Assembly (NCBI RefSeq): GCF_029087225.1
Contig: NZ_JARFJD010000002.1
Coordinates: 1-64,000 of the forward strand
Source of the DNA: Limnobacter olei
Lineage (GTDB): Bacteria > Pseudomonadota > Gammaproteobacteria > Burkholderiales > Burkholderiaceae_B
DNA: 64,000 bases
Direction of reading: 5' to 3'
The translations under genes and the position numbers were made by a program. Positions 41,674 through 50,899 of this stretch are shown piece by piece; position 1 is the first letter of the stretch; each line of letters begins with the position of its first letter. The notes under the pieces were generated by a model that did no database searches, had not been told where the DNA came from, and worked only from the letters and a program-made list of their open reading frames with translations.

Positions 41674-43376
41674 GCACTTTGCACGACCAGCGCATTGCGC
41701 TACGGCTGATCAACACCTGCCTGCGGGAAAACGTTCGCAACATACTGAGCTTGGGGCGTATTGAATCAAGCGAAGGTCGCAAGTTTTTGGTGTTTGAGCA
41801 CCTGCCTGAACCCTGCCGAATTGAAGTGAAAGAAAGCCACAGCATGCAAACCCTCAGGGCGATCAACCCACATTGGGAGGTACTTCAACACGGTCAATGG
41901 ATTGAACAACAGGGTGCACGGCAATGGATCCGTTTTCTGGCGCAAGGTTTGCCCGACGAAGCAAAAGCCCTGTACCAAAACTATGAACTGGAAGTGCAGG
42001 CTGCCATTGAGCAAACCATGTTGTGCGATCAAACCTACACCGAACAACAGCACCAGCTTGGCTTTTATGTGGGCCTGCGCAATTGGGCAGAACGCATGTT
42101 GCACGCCGATCAAATGGCCAGCTTTCTCGACCACCCTTATTACCCTACGGCGCGAGCAAAGTTCGGCATGCAAACCAGCGAGCTGAAAGCCTACTCACCG
42201 GAATTCAACCCAACTTTCGAGTTGGCCTGGTTTGCGGTGCCCGCAAGCGAATTGGAACGCACCGGCACAGAGCCTGCGTGGTGGCCAACACTGGCGCAAG
42301 TGGGTTTGCCACAATCGCTTGCCAACAGCCACGCATTGCTGCCAGTTCACCCCATGATGCGCGCCGCAATTGCACAGGAAATACCGGAAAGCATTGAAGC
42401 ACCACACACTTATTTGCCCGTCAAACCCACGCTGTCGGTGCGCACCGTGGCTGCGCTGAACCACCCGGCTTCACACATCAAACTGCCGATGCCGATTGCC
42501 ACGCTGGGCCAGAAAAATATTCGCTACATCAAGCCATCCACCCTGAAAGACGGTGACTGGTTTGCGCGCGCACTTGTGTCGATTGAGCAAACGAACGAAG
42601 GGATCAAGGGTTTGTACCGGCATGTGGATGAATCATTCACCGGTTGCTACAAAAACCTGAACATTGCGGGTTTTCTGCACCGCCAGTACCCGCCCGAACT
42701 GCCCGATGAAACGCTGGCCACCGTGGCCACACTGTGCAGCCCCATGCCCAGTGGCAAACCGTACATTCTTGAATACCTCGAGCAACATGGGCAAAACTTG
42801 CAAAGCTGGTGGGCCAGTTACTGCACCTTGATGATAGGTGTGCACCTGCGTTTGTGGATTCAACACGGCATTGCGCTGGAATCGAATCAACAAAACTCGG
42901 TATTGTCGTTGCGCCCCGGGCAGCCGCCAACGCTGGTGATGAAAGACAACGACGCCGCACGCCTGTGGCCGCAACGGTTTGAAACAACTGTGGCAAGCCA
43001 CGGGCACAGTGTGCACATGCTGCAAGACGCACGCATTTTGGTGAACGACGAAGCACCGCTGGCCCACATGTTCATTACCATCACCCTGCAACTGAATTTG
43101 CTTGCTGTACTCGATGGGCTTGCGCGAAGCGGTGCACTAAATCGCCAACAGGCTTTGCTTACCTTGCGCAGTGCCATCGAACACACCTTGCACAGCCTGC
43201 GCAAAGAGGGGTGCGACATCGACCTGGCCAACGAACTGTTGCTGTGCGCACGCATGCACCCAGTGAAGTACCTACTGCAAAGTGCAAGCCTGTTGAGCAA
43301 ACAGGAATGCGGTGCCAGCGATGTCAACAAGTTTTACGGCATGACCGGCCCCAACCCCCTTCGAGATCTGTCATGA
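41670..43376 (+). CDS. pvsB: PvsB-like IucA/IucC NIS siderophore synthetase
   Basis: A 568-residue NRPS-independent synthetase with the IucA/IucC HP motif ALLPVHPMMRAAIAQEIPE, the ATP-site region YLPVKPTLSVRTVAALNHP and the FhuF-like C-terminal part (SLRPGQPPTLVMKDNDAARL). These enzymes adenylate a citrate-type carboxylate and form an amide or ester. By position it corresponds to PvsB, the second condensing enzyme of vibrioferrin synthesis. Confidence 0.87.
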   Translation: MSTLHDQRIALRLINTCLRENVRNILSLGRIESSEGRKFLVFEHLPEPCRIEVKESHSMQTLRAINPHWEVLQHGQWIEQQGARQWIRFLAQGLPDEAKALYQNYELEVQAAIEQTMLCDQTYTEQQHQLGFYVGLRNWAERMLHADQMASFLDHPYYPTARAKFGMQTSELKAYSPEFNPTFELAWFAVPASELERTGTEPAWWPTLAQVGLPQSLANSHALLPVHPMMRAAIAQEIPESIEAPHTYLPVKPTLSVRTVAALNHPASHIKLPMPIATLGQKNIRYIKPSTLKDGDWFARALVSIEQTNEGIKGLYRHVDESFTGCYKNLNIAGFLHRQYPPELPDETLATVATLCSPMPSGKPYILEYLEQHGQNLQSWWASYCTLMIGVHLRLWIQHGIALESNQQNSVLSLRPGQPPTLVMKDNDAARLWPQRFETTVASHGHSVHMLQDARILVNDEAPLAHMFITITLQLNLLAVLDGLARSGALNRQQALLTLRSAIEHTLHSLRKEGCDIDLANELLLCARMHPVKYLLQSASLLSKQECGASDVNKFYGMTGPNPLRDLS

Positions 43377-44593
43377 ACCGTGTGCTGATTGCCGTACTGG
43401 CCTGCCATTTTCTGGCCGCGTTCACCGTGCTGGGCATGCCCCTGTACCTGCCCGTTCTGTTCACTGATTTGGGGCTAGCGCCGAACAGCCCCTGGATCGG
43501 CTTTGTGTTTGCTTGGCCCACACTGTTGACTGCACTCAGCGGTCCGTTGTGGGGCAAAGTGGCTGATCGTTTCGGCAGGCGCTTCTCGCTGATCCGTGCG
43601 CTGGCGGGTTTGTCCATCGCGTTCGTGTGGGTCGGTGTTTCAAGTTCAGTGGCGGAACTGGTCATGGCATTAACCCTGCAAGGCTTGATGGGCGGTACAT
43701 TGGCTGCAGCCAATTCTTACCTGGCCACCACCATGCCGCGTGAAGTGCTGTCCAACACCTTGAACTGGACACAATTCAGCGCACGCATGGCGCTGGTTAC
43801 CGCGCCTTTGGTGCTGGCTGTGGGTATCCAATACTTCAAACTGCAACAGCTGTACATTGTGTTGGCAAGCCTGCCCATGCTGGGTGCCTTGTGTGCCTGT
43901 ACGCTGCCCAAAGATTCACAGCCATCGCATTCATCGAAAGCAGCTTCAAGTACGCACTCAGTTACCACATCCACCAACACAGCCACCCCTGTGCAATATG
44001 CATCGGCCCTTGCGGTGTGCAGCTTGCAAGCCCTTTTCTGCTTTGCCATGGTGGTCACCTTTCCGTACTTCCTGCCCTATGCAACCCCTGGCGTTGCAAG
44101 CACCACTGCCATTGCCCTTCTGTACGTGCTGCCCCACCTTGTTTACTTGTTTCTTCAACCGCTTTTGAAAAAACGCCTGCCAAACTGGGCTTTCAATTGC
44201 CACCTCAGCATGCTGGCCCTTGCCATTGCAGCGTGTATGCAGTGGCAATTCAACAGCGGTCTGGCCCTTGCAGCGGCGCGTGTTCTGTTTGGCATGGGTA
44301 TTTGGTTGGGCTATCACGGCACTCACCAACTGGTGGCAAAGTCGTTTCAGGCGGCACGTGCTGGCACCTGGTTTGGTTCGCTCGACAGCGTGGGGAAACT
44401 GGCCGGCGTGGCCGCTGGTATTGCAGCCGGTTTTGCAGTTAACCACTTAAACCTTGCTTCGCCTTTTCTACTTTCAGCAGTGACCAGCCTTGCAGCCATG
44501 CCACTTGTTCACCACATTCAAAAAACAGGATCAAACCCATGCCCACATTTGAACAACGAATTCAGCGACACCAAGCCGAACACCACAGCCTGA
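43373..44593 (+). CDS. pvsC: PvsC-like MFS siderophore exporter
   Basis: A 406-residue permease with twelve hydrophobic segments and motif A-like GKVADRFGRRFSLI in the first cytoplasmic loop. It sits between the two NIS synthetases, the exact place of pvsC, whose product exports vibrioferrin. The ATG at 43373 overlaps the pvsB stop by four bases; the longer frame upstream is inside pvsB. Its end overlaps pvsD by 55 bases. Confidence 0.85.
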   Translation: MNRVLIAVLACHFLAAFTVLGMPLYLPVLFTDLGLAPNSPWIGFVFAWPTLLTALSGPLWGKVADRFGRRFSLIRALAGLSIAFVWVGVSSSVAELVMALTLQGLMGGTLAAANSYLATTMPREVLSNTLNWTQFSARMALVTAPLVLAVGIQYFKLQQLYIVLASLPMLGALCACTLPKDSQPSHSSKAASSTHSVTTSTNTATPVQYASALAVCSLQALFCFAMVVTFPYFLPYATPGVASTTAIALLYVLPHLVYLFLQPLLKKRLPNWAFNCHLSMLALAIAACMQWQFNSGLALAAARVLFGMGIWLGYHGTHQLVAKSFQAARAGTWFGSLDSVGKLAGVAAGIAAGFAVNHLNLASPFLLSAVTSLAAMPLVHHIQKTGSNPCPHLNNEFSDTKPNTTA

Positions 44594-46305
44594 ACCATCT
44601 TCTGAATTGCTATTTGCGTGAATTCGCAGTGCCGCAACAATTGGTCGACTGGAAAGCACAAGGCGATCTGCCCAAAGCCTTGCAAAGCGATCTGCTGGAA
44701 GGTGAAACCGTGAGAATTCGCATGGCTTACCCACTTCTAAAAATCGCCTTCAAAGTGCAAGCCCGGGGCGCACTGAACCAGATCAAACTGGGATCCAAAC
44801 TGTTCGGAAAACCCATGGGAAAACCCTGGCAAGTGCTGGGCACCCATGCTGCCATTGAAGCCCTGCTTAACCACATGGCCATGCTCACGAAAACCGAACC
44901 CAACATTGAATTGCAAGCCCAAATACACAACAGCCTGCACAACATGCAACGGTTTTTGGCACACGCAAACGTGCCCCACATCAACGCCCTGCAACACACA
45001 GAACAATCGTTGCTGTGGGGCCATCCATTTCACCCCAGCCCGAAAAGCCGATCAGGCGTGGAGCCTGATCAACTGCTGCAATGCTCACCCGAAGTGGGTG
45101 CTGCCTTCCAGTTGCACTGGTTTGAAATTGATCCGGTTTTGCTGAAAGAACTTGGCAACCCTGTGATCAACAAAGTGTCTGAAACCCTGACTGGGCGCGC
45201 TGGCCTGTACCCCTGTCACCCCTGGGAAGTGAACCTTGTTGTGAACTCCAGAATTTATCAACAAGCAAGCCAGAATAATCTGATTCGCCACCTTGGCCCT
45301 TTGGGCAAAGTGGTGTGGCCTACTTCATCCGTGCGCACTTTGTACCACCCTGAACTGGATGTATTTTTGAAATGCTCCATTCATGTTCGGCTCACCAATT
45401 GCATTCGTAAAAACGCATGGTATGAACTTGAAAGCGCGGTGGGCATGACCGAGCTGCTTGCACACACCTTTGAACATGTTGAGCATGCACACCCCGGTTT
45501 TCGGATGTTGCGTGAACCAGCGGCTTGCACACTAGACTTGTCAAAGGCTTGCACAACTGCCGGCAGCGAAGAAATCTTAAGCCTGCAAGAAAGTTTCGGC
45601 ATCATTTTCAGGGAACAACTTCAAAGCCAGCACACCGACATTCACATGGCAGGCACGCTTGCTTCATGGGACACGGTGGGCCAAAGCCAACTGGCGCAAT
45701 TGCTTTGCGAACACGCCGAACAACATGATTTGCAAAAAACTGAATTCACACTGAACTGGCTGCAAAGCTATTTCAATCTGCTGGTGCCCGGCACCCTGAC
45801 CCTGTTGTTCAAGCACGGTGTGGTGCTTGAACCGCATTTGCAGAACACCGTGCTGGCGCTGGAAAACGGTTTGCCCGTGCGCGTGTGGATCCGAGACCTG
45901 GAAGGCACCAAACTGATTCCACAACACTGGCCTTCTGATCGCCTGCAAAGCCTCTCGGAACGCGCCATTGCCTCGGTGCATTATTCCGAAGACCAAGGCT
46001 GGAAAAGGGTCAGCTATTGCCTGTTGGTCAACAACATTGCCGAGATGATTTTCCACGCCTGCCAACACACCCCGGGGCTGGAACAACGGGCATGGGCAAT
46101 GCTGGCCGCCTTGCTTCAAAAAACCAGCCATGCCTTGGGTACACCACAGGCGCTTTCCGGTTTGTTGCAAGGCCAGGCACTGGCATCGAAAAACAACCTC
46201 AAAACACGTTTGTTCAAAAAGGCCGATCGCCTTTCCGACTACACATTCCTTTCACACCCACTGATTGCGCAACATGACAAACACACTGAACACACTGCTT
46301 ACTAA
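44539..46305 (+). CDS. pvsD: PvsD-like IucA/IucC NIS siderophore synthetase
   Basis: A 588-residue NIS synthetase with LYPCHPWEVNLVVNSRIYQQ as the HP motif, VWPTSSVRTLYHPELDVFLK as the nucleotide-contact region and the C-terminal NTVLALENGLPVRVWIRDLE. In the vibrioferrin route the PvsD enzyme joins citrate to serine first, before decarboxylation by PvsE. It starts within the end of pvsC, an unusually long 55-base overlap, and its own end overlaps pvsE by 32 bases. Confidence 0.87.
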   Translation: MPTFEQRIQRHQAEHHSLNHLLNCYLREFAVPQQLVDWKAQGDLPKALQSDLLEGETVRIRMAYPLLKIAFKVQARGALNQIKLGSKLFGKPMGKPWQVLGTHAAIEALLNHMAMLTKTEPNIELQAQIHNSLHNMQRFLAHANVPHINALQHTEQSLLWGHPFHPSPKSRSGVEPDQLLQCSPEVGAAFQLHWFEIDPVLLKELGNPVINKVSETLTGRAGLYPCHPWEVNLVVNSRIYQQASQNNLIRHLGPLGKVVWPTSSVRTLYHPELDVFLKCSIHVRLTNCIRKNAWYELESAVGMTELLAHTFEHVEHAHPGFRMLREPAACTLDLSKACTTAGSEEILSLQESFGIIFREQLQSQHTDIHMAGTLASWDTVGQSQLAQLLCEHAEQHDLQKTEFTLNWLQSYFNLLVPGTLTLLFKHGVVLEPHLQNTVLALENGLPVRVWIRDLEGTKLIPQHWPSDRLQSLSERAIASVHYSEDQGWKRVSYCLLVNNIAEMIFHACQHTPGLEQRAWAMLAALLQKTSHALGTPQALSGLLQGQALASKNNLKTRLFKKADRLSDYTFLSHPLIAQHDKHTEHTAY

Positions 46306-47449
46306 ACAGGCCAATTCCAGTACACAACCCTGGTGTGCCTATGTGTACGACTTGCCAGCGCTGGCAGCACATGCACAACACATGAAACGGCACCTGCCGC
46401 GCAATTGCGAGCTGTATTACGCTGCCAAAGCCAACCCCAATATACGGCTACTTGAAACACTCGCACCACACGTGGATGGCTTTGAAGCTGCCTCTGCGGG
46501 CGAATTGGCCCACTTGAATGAACAGCACTTCGGCAAACCCCTGATTTTCGGCGGACCGGGCAAAACCACTGAAGACTTACAACAGGCGCTACGCCAACAA
46601 GTAGCCTGTATCCACGTGGAGAGCCTGACCGAACTGAAGCGCCTTGCATTGCTTTGCGCCCACACGGGTCAAACCCAAACAATCATGTTGCGCATGAATA
46701 TTACGCTTGAAGGCATAGCAAGCAGCAAACTTCAAATGGGGGGGCAGGCTACGCCTTTTGGGCTCGACCCCTGCGACCTTGGCACAGCGCTGGCATTGCT
46801 TCAGGAATCGGCACAACTTGAATTTGAAGGATTTCATTTTCATTCCATGTCACACCAGTTGTCAGTCGAAAATCACCTGAAACTGATTACACGGTACTTC
46901 GAAATCACCCGGCAATGGGAATCGCAATGGCACATTCGCTGCAAGGTGATCAATGTGGGCGGCGGGATTGGTGTGAACTATCAGTGCGTGGATGAACAGT
47001 TCGACTGGCCAGAATTCTGCAAAGGGCTTGATCAATTGATCAGGCAGCACGACATGCAAACACGGCAAATCCGGTTTGAGTGTGGCCGCTACGTGAGCGC
47101 ATTTTGTGGCTACTACGTGATGGAAGTGATCGACCTGAAACAAAGTCACGGGCAGTGGTTTGCGATTGGAAAAGGCGGCACACACCACTTTCGGACCCCT
47201 GCGGCACAAAACCACAACCACCCGGTTTGGGTGCACCGCAACGGACAGGCTGGGGTTGTACGCAATTCAACGGTGAATATCGTGGGGCAGCTGTGCACAC
47301 CCAAAGACCGCCTGCACCAGCAACTACCTGTTCAGGAATTGGCTCTCGGAGATTATCTGGTGTTTACGCTTGCGGGGGCTTATGCATGGAATATCTCACA
47401 TCAAAATTTTTTGATGCATGCTGCGCCAGAAACTATCTATCTCGATTGA
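46274..47449 (+). CDS. pvsE: PvsE/SbnH-like PLP-dependent decarboxylase
   Basis: A 391-residue alanine-racemase-fold decarboxylase with the PLP lysine in YYAAKANPN (Lys52), the phosphate loop NVGGGIGVNY and the C-terminal YLVFTLAGAYAWNISHQNFL. It is related to diaminopimelate and ornithine decarboxylases. PvsE and SbnH remove the carboxylate of a citryl-amino acid intermediate. The start ATG 46274 (MTNTLNTLLT) is preferred to a start nine bases earlier. It closes the biosynthetic operon. Confidence 0.85.
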   Translation: MTNTLNTLLTKQANSSTQPWCAYVYDLPALAAHAQHMKRHLPRNCELYYAAKANPNIRLLETLAPHVDGFEAASAGELAHLNEQHFGKPLIFGGPGKTTEDLQQALRQQVACIHVESLTELKRLALLCAHTGQTQTIMLRMNITLEGIASSKLQMGGQATPFGLDPCDLGTALALLQESAQLEFEGFHFHSMSHQLSVENHLKLITRYFEITRQWESQWHIRCKVINVGGGIGVNYQCVDEQFDWPEFCKGLDQLIRQHDMQTRQIRFECGRYVSAFCGYYVMEVIDLKQSHGQWFAIGKGGTHHFRTPAAQNHNHPVWVHRNGQAGVVRNSTVNIVGQLCTPKDRLHQQLPVQELALGDYLVFTLAGAYAWNISHQNFLMHAAPETIYLD

Positions 47450-47510
47450 GAGTTGAACTCTTGGGCTGAGAAGGCTACCTACTTCGATTAACCCAAAGCA
47501 CTTCATCAAA

Positions 47511-48260
47511 ATGAACCCTTCATCAGCCATTGGTCGTACTCAGTCCCATCATTCCTCACCAGATCGTAATCAAACAAACCAAACCCTACCCATCCAGATT
47601 GCCTCAGCCCTTGAATCCGCACTCCCCGGCGTCAACGCGAGCAAACTGGTTCATGCCCTCGACACCCTGCTAGGCGGTCGCGGCAACTACACCCTTGTAG
47701 GTAGCGCCGCCATGCACCTTCATGCACTTGAACACCCCAACGCCACATGCAAACTCCCCCTTCCCCATGATCTTGATGTCGTTGTCAATGACACTGCAAT
47801 TCGCCGAGTAGAACTGGCCAATCCAGAAACACTGGGCAAAATGAATTTGAAACGCGACGCAAATTTCGCACATGTGTTGCACATGACACGCGAGAATGCA
47901 CCCAACCTGAAAATAGACATTGTCTGCTCCAGCACCCCGGGTTTTCTAAAATACCAGTTCAACCCGCATTCCATTCACAACATACAAGTTGGCATGTTGG
48001 CCGACTGCCTGGCCGATTACAAAGCCAGGCGTACCGATCAGGAATTCGTAGAACAATGTGGAGGCCAAACCCAAGCGAATTCAAAGGTTCAACCCTGGCT
48101 GGATTATTTCGACCAGTTTCGCCACGAGGCAGGCACCGTGTTGCCGCGGCAAGCTGCGAAAAGACGATTTACAGAATCAAGGAACTCAAGCCCCGAACAA
48201 GCATTGGGTGAGCCCAGCCATGCCAGGGCAGCAGCGAGAATTTTGAAATTTGGGAGCTAA
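47511..48260 (+). CDS. Putative nucleotidyltransferase-fold protein, unrecognised family
   Basis: A 249-residue protein. Residues 60-95 read NYTLVGSAAMHLHALEH, then PHDLDVVVND, and residues 134-139 KIDIVC. The spacing of Gly-Ser (64-65), Asp87-x-Asp89 and Asp136 is that of the minimal nucleotidyltransferase fold (AbiEii/MNT-like), which transfers nucleotides to proteins or small molecules. The first 25 residues are polar and His/Ser/Gln-rich; the last 40 are basic. It lies 61 bp after pvsE on the same strand but no ribosome site is strong. A role as antitoxin, toxin or effector is possible; none is proven. Confidence 0.65.
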   Translation: MNPSSAIGRTQSHHSSPDRNQTNQTLPIQIASALESALPGVNASKLVHALDTLLGGRGNYTLVGSAAMHLHALEHPNATCKLPLPHDLDVVVNDTAIRRVELANPETLGKMNLKRDANFAHVLHMTRENAPNLKIDIVCSSTPGFLKYQFNPHSIHNIQVGMLADCLADYKARRTDQEFVEQCGGQTQANSKVQPWLDYFDQFRHEAGTVLPRQAAKRRFTESRNSSPEQALGEPSHARAAARILKFGS

Positions 48261-48295
48261 GGTAGGAAACTAAACCAAGCGATTGAATTGGGAAA

Positions 48296-48496
48296 TCAAA
48301 CCGTTTGCTGGCTCATCTCACTGACTTGAATCAGCGTGTTGTGCGCATCAATTTCACTTTGGCAGTGCATGCGGCACTGGCCGCAGCCCGAGCAGGCGCC
48401 CGTTTTCATGGTGATGTCGTCCACTGAACCACAACCGCTTCGCACGGCTTCAGAAATGGTACGGTCGCTTACGTTGGCACAAATGCAGACGATCAC
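48296..48496 (-). CDS. bfd: Bacterioferritin-associated ferredoxin Bfd
   Basis: A 66-residue [2Fe-2S] protein with the Bfd cysteine pattern: CIC near the start and CSGCGQC in the second half (here VCICANVSD... TGACSGCGQCRMHCQSE). Bfd reduces bacterioferritin haem to release stored iron under starvation. The GTG at 48496 is chosen because TGAGG lies 6 bases upstream. The C terminus is a few residues longer than usual. A Fur-box-like site lies upstream at 48529-48550. Confidence 0.92.
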   Translation of the reverse strand: MIVCICANVSDRTISEAVRSGCGSVDDITMKTGACSGCGQCRMHCQSEIDAHNTLIQVSEMSQQTV

Positions 48497-48528
48497 GGTT
48501 GACCTCAAATTGCGTTGAACTTGAAAGT

Positions 48529-48550
48529 AATAATAATGATTCGCATTACT
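48529..48550. promoter_or_regulatory. Fur box of bfd
   Basis: AATAATAATGATTCGCATTACT has the AATGATTCGCATT core seen in Fur sites. It lies 33 bp upstream of the bfd GTG in the bfd/bfr gap and fits iron repression of bfd. Confidence 0.75.
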
Positions 48551-48595
48551 ACAATCAAGTATTTTTTCAACACAATTCGAAAATCGTTAGAACAT

Positions 48596-49072
48596 TTACT
48601 CTGAAATACCCATCATGGATTGCTCGTAATTCTGCAAACCTACCCTGTCAATCAGGCTCAGCTGGGTTTCCAGCCAATCGATGTGTTCTTCGGTGTCTTC
48701 CAGAATTTCTTTCAGAATGTCGCGAGAAACATAATCGCGCTCGTCTTCCGACGCCTTGATGCCATCTTTGATCGTCACTTGAGCCGCGCTTTCCATTTTC
48801 AAGTCGCTTTCCAGAATCTCGCGTGTATTTTCGCCAATCATCAACTTGCCCAGGTCTTGCAGATTGGGCAGGCCATCCAGCATCAACACGCGTTCAATCA
48901 GCAAATCAGCGTGCTTCATTTCACCGATTGATTCCTCATATTCCTTTTTCTTCAGTACATCCAGGCCCCAATTGCCGAAAATGCGCGAATGCAGGAAATA
49001 CTGGTTAATCGCAGTCAATTCATTCTTCAATTGCGCATTCAGTGCCGCAATTACTTTGCTCGAACCTTTCAT
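48596..49072 (-). CDS. bfr: Bacterioferritin
   Basis: A 158-residue four-helix ferritin with ferroxidase ligands in NELTAINQYFLHSRIFG (Glu), EYEESIGEMKHADLL (ExxH) and DYVSRDILKEILEDTEEHIDW (ExxH). The haem-binding methionine is probably Met50-52 in the IGEMKHAD region. It stores ferric iron. ATG 49072 with AGAGGAAC upstream is the start; a longer frame adds six residues. It is transcribed toward bfd, with which it works. Confidence 0.93.
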   Translation of the reverse strand: MKGSSKVIAALNAQLKNELTAINQYFLHSRIFGNWGLDVLKKKEYEESIGEMKHADLLIERVLMLDGLPNLQDLGKLMIGENTREILESDLKMESAAQVTIKDGIKASEDERDYVSRDILKEILEDTEEHIDWLETQLSLIDRVGLQNYEQSMMGISE

Positions 49073-49192
49073 TGTTCCTCTCCCTTGCATTCAAAAATCA
49101 ACTCAATCCACAGTGTACAACGCGGGCCAAGGGGGCCGAAACCCTTTTCTGGTGCGCTTCTTAAAAAAGTACTTGCCAAAATCGAAAAGCCA

Positions 49193-49215
49193 AATAATAA
49201 TGAGAACACTTCTCG
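49193..49215. promoter_or_regulatory. Fur box upstream of tonB
   Basis: AATAATAATGAGAACACTTCTCG contains an AATAATGAGAA unit and a following inverted ACTTCTC. It sits 215 bp before the tonB ATG, implying a long leader. Confidence 0.65.
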
Positions 49216-49386
49216 TTTCTATCTTTCCGAGTGAGATTGCCGTGGGTCTACCGCTCAATCTCCTTCTTCGCAACAGTTGGCATCCTCACCGGTAGGCCTT
49301 CCTCGCTCGGAAAGACCCTCCCGCACCAGCCAGCCGCCGCAAGCCAGTGCATCTTTTCTGTTACAAATACGAGGTGCACAAAACTT

Positions 49387-49412
49387 GCTTGACTGCCATG
49401 GTGGCAGCAAGC
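49387..49412 (+). other. Stem-loop in the tonB leader
   Basis: GCTTG-A-CTGCCA, loop TGG, then TGGCAG-CAAGC: an 11-bp stem with one bulged base, ending 18 bp before the tonB ATG. No T-run follows. The 357-bp gap from bfr to tonB otherwise holds only the Fur box; I see no gene in it. Confidence 0.55.
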
Positions 49413-49429
49413 TAAAAACAATTGACCCG

Positions 49430-50146
49430 ATGAACACAACGTTGAACACCATGTCCGTTCCAATGAGTGCTCCTTTGAGCAACAACACTCAAACAATCAG
49501 CAACGCCGTCACCTTCGCCGGTGTGGTGTTGTTGCACTTGCTGGGTTTAGTTTGGGCCGCGCAACAACTCAGCGTCAGTGAACCAGTCATTACGCCACCC
49601 AGCGTGGTGGGTGTATTGGTGGCGCCTGAACCAGAGCCTGCACCACCGCCACCCAAGCCTGTACCACCTCCGCCCAAGCCAGAACCAAAACCCGTGCCCA
49701 CGCCAAAGCCTGTCGCCAAACCGACGCCCAAGCCAACACCAAAGCCTGAGCCCGTGCGTGAGGTGGCGCAGGAACCGGTACAGCAAGCGGCCCCAACTCC
49801 ACCTGCGCCGCCATCTGCGCCTGTTCAACAGGCCACGCCAGCACCCGAGGCACCCGCACCTGTAACGCCGCCACGCACGGACGCCGCGCACCTGAACAAC
49901 CCGGCACCCCAATATCCTGCCTTATCACGCAGGCTGGGTGAGCAGGGCCGGGTGATGCTGGATGTGTACATTCTTCCCGATGGCAGCGTGGGAGAAATCA
50001 AATTGAACCGGTCAAGCGGCTTTCCGCGACTGGACAACGCAGCCCTTCAGGCTGTGAAAACCTGGAAGTACGTGCCCGCCAAGCGTGGCGACAAACCGAT
50101 TCCGTTTTGGTATGTACAACCAGTTTCTTTTGTATTGAATAACTGA
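49430..50146 (+). CDS. tonB: Energy transducer TonB
   Basis: A 238-residue protein with one N-terminal membrane helix (AVTFAGVVLLHLLGLVWAA), a long Pro-Glu/Pro-Lys-rich linker spanning the periplasm (about residues 65-150) and the C-terminal TonB fold (YPALSRRLGEQGRVMLDVYI, then ALQAVKTWKYVPAKRG). It couples the proton gradient to outer-membrane receptors. ATG 49430 is preferred over upstream frame; ATG 49451 is an alternative. It forms an operon with exbB and exbD. Confidence 0.92.
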   Translation: MNTTLNTMSVPMSAPLSNNTQTISNAVTFAGVVLLHLLGLVWAAQQLSVSEPVITPPSVVGVLVAPEPEPAPPPPKPVPPPPKPEPKPVPTPKPVAKPTPKPTPKPEPVREVAQEPVQQAAPTPPAPPSAPVQQATPAPEAPAPVTPPRTDAAHLNNPAPQYPALSRRLGEQGRVMLDVYILPDGSVGEIKLNRSSGFPRLDNAALQAVKTWKYVPAKRGDKPIPFWYVQPVSFVLNN

Positions 50147-50176
50147 GAACATTGAATTCAAGCGAGGTTTATTGAA

Positions 50177-50896
50177 ATGGAAAACAACCCTTACGGTATG
50201 GCCGCCATGTGGGCTCAAGGTGACTGGGTCATCAAAAGCGTGGCGCTGCTTCTGTTGATCATGTCGATCGCGTCCTGGTACGTCATCATCACCCGCAGTA
50301 TTCGCCTGTATCGCCTGCGCAAAAATGTGGGCACCGTGGACAAGTTCTGGCACACCCACAGCTTTGCCGAAGGTCTTCAGGTTTTGGGCAAGGACACCGG
50401 CAACCCGTTTCACCACATGGCCATTGAAGGCCAAGCCGCAGTAAACCATCACAGCACGAACAAAGACGACCTGCACGGGCAAATCAGCCTGGCCGACTGG
50501 CTCAGCGAAGCGCTGCGCGGCGCCATGGATGAAGCAGCCGAAAAGCTGCAATCCGGTCTGTCTATTTTGGCTTCCGTGGGTTCTACAGCCCCGTTTGTTG
50601 GCCTGTTCGGCACCGTGTGGGGTATTTACCATGCGTTGGTCAGCATTGGTGTTTCAGGCCAGGCCAGCATCGACAAAGTCGCAGGCCCGGTGGGCGAGGC
50701 CCTGATCATGACTGCATTCGGCCTTGCCGTGGCCATTCCAGCGGTGCTGGGCTACAACGCACTGACCCGGGCCAACAAAGGCTTGCTGAGCAAGTTGAAC
50801 CGATTTGCGCGCCAGTTGCATGCCTACTTCCTGACCGGGTCACCCATGCAAAAAGACTCTGCCGTACGCACCATGCCCTTGAAAAAGGAGGCGTAA
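50177..50896 (+). CDS. exbB: ExbB, TonB-system motor subunit
   Basis: A 239-residue MotA/TolQ/ExbB-family protein with three membrane helices: SVALLLLIMSIASWYVIITR, the region SVGSTAPFVGLFGTVWGIYH and MTAFGLAVAIPAVLGYNALT. These are the pore-forming helices of the ExbB pentamer. It lies 30 bp after tonB and 3 bp before exbD. Confidence 0.94.
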   Translation: MENNPYGMAAMWAQGDWVIKSVALLLLIMSIASWYVIITRSIRLYRLRKNVGTVDKFWHTHSFAEGLQVLGKDTGNPFHHMAIEGQAAVNHHSTNKDDLHGQISLADWLSEALRGAMDEAAEKLQSGLSILASVGSTAPFVGLFGTVWGIYHALVSIGVSGQASIDKVAGPVGEALIMTAFGLAVAIPAVLGYNALTRANKGLLSKLNRFARQLHAYFLTGSPMQKDSAVRTMPLKKEA

Positions 50897-50899
50897 GCC

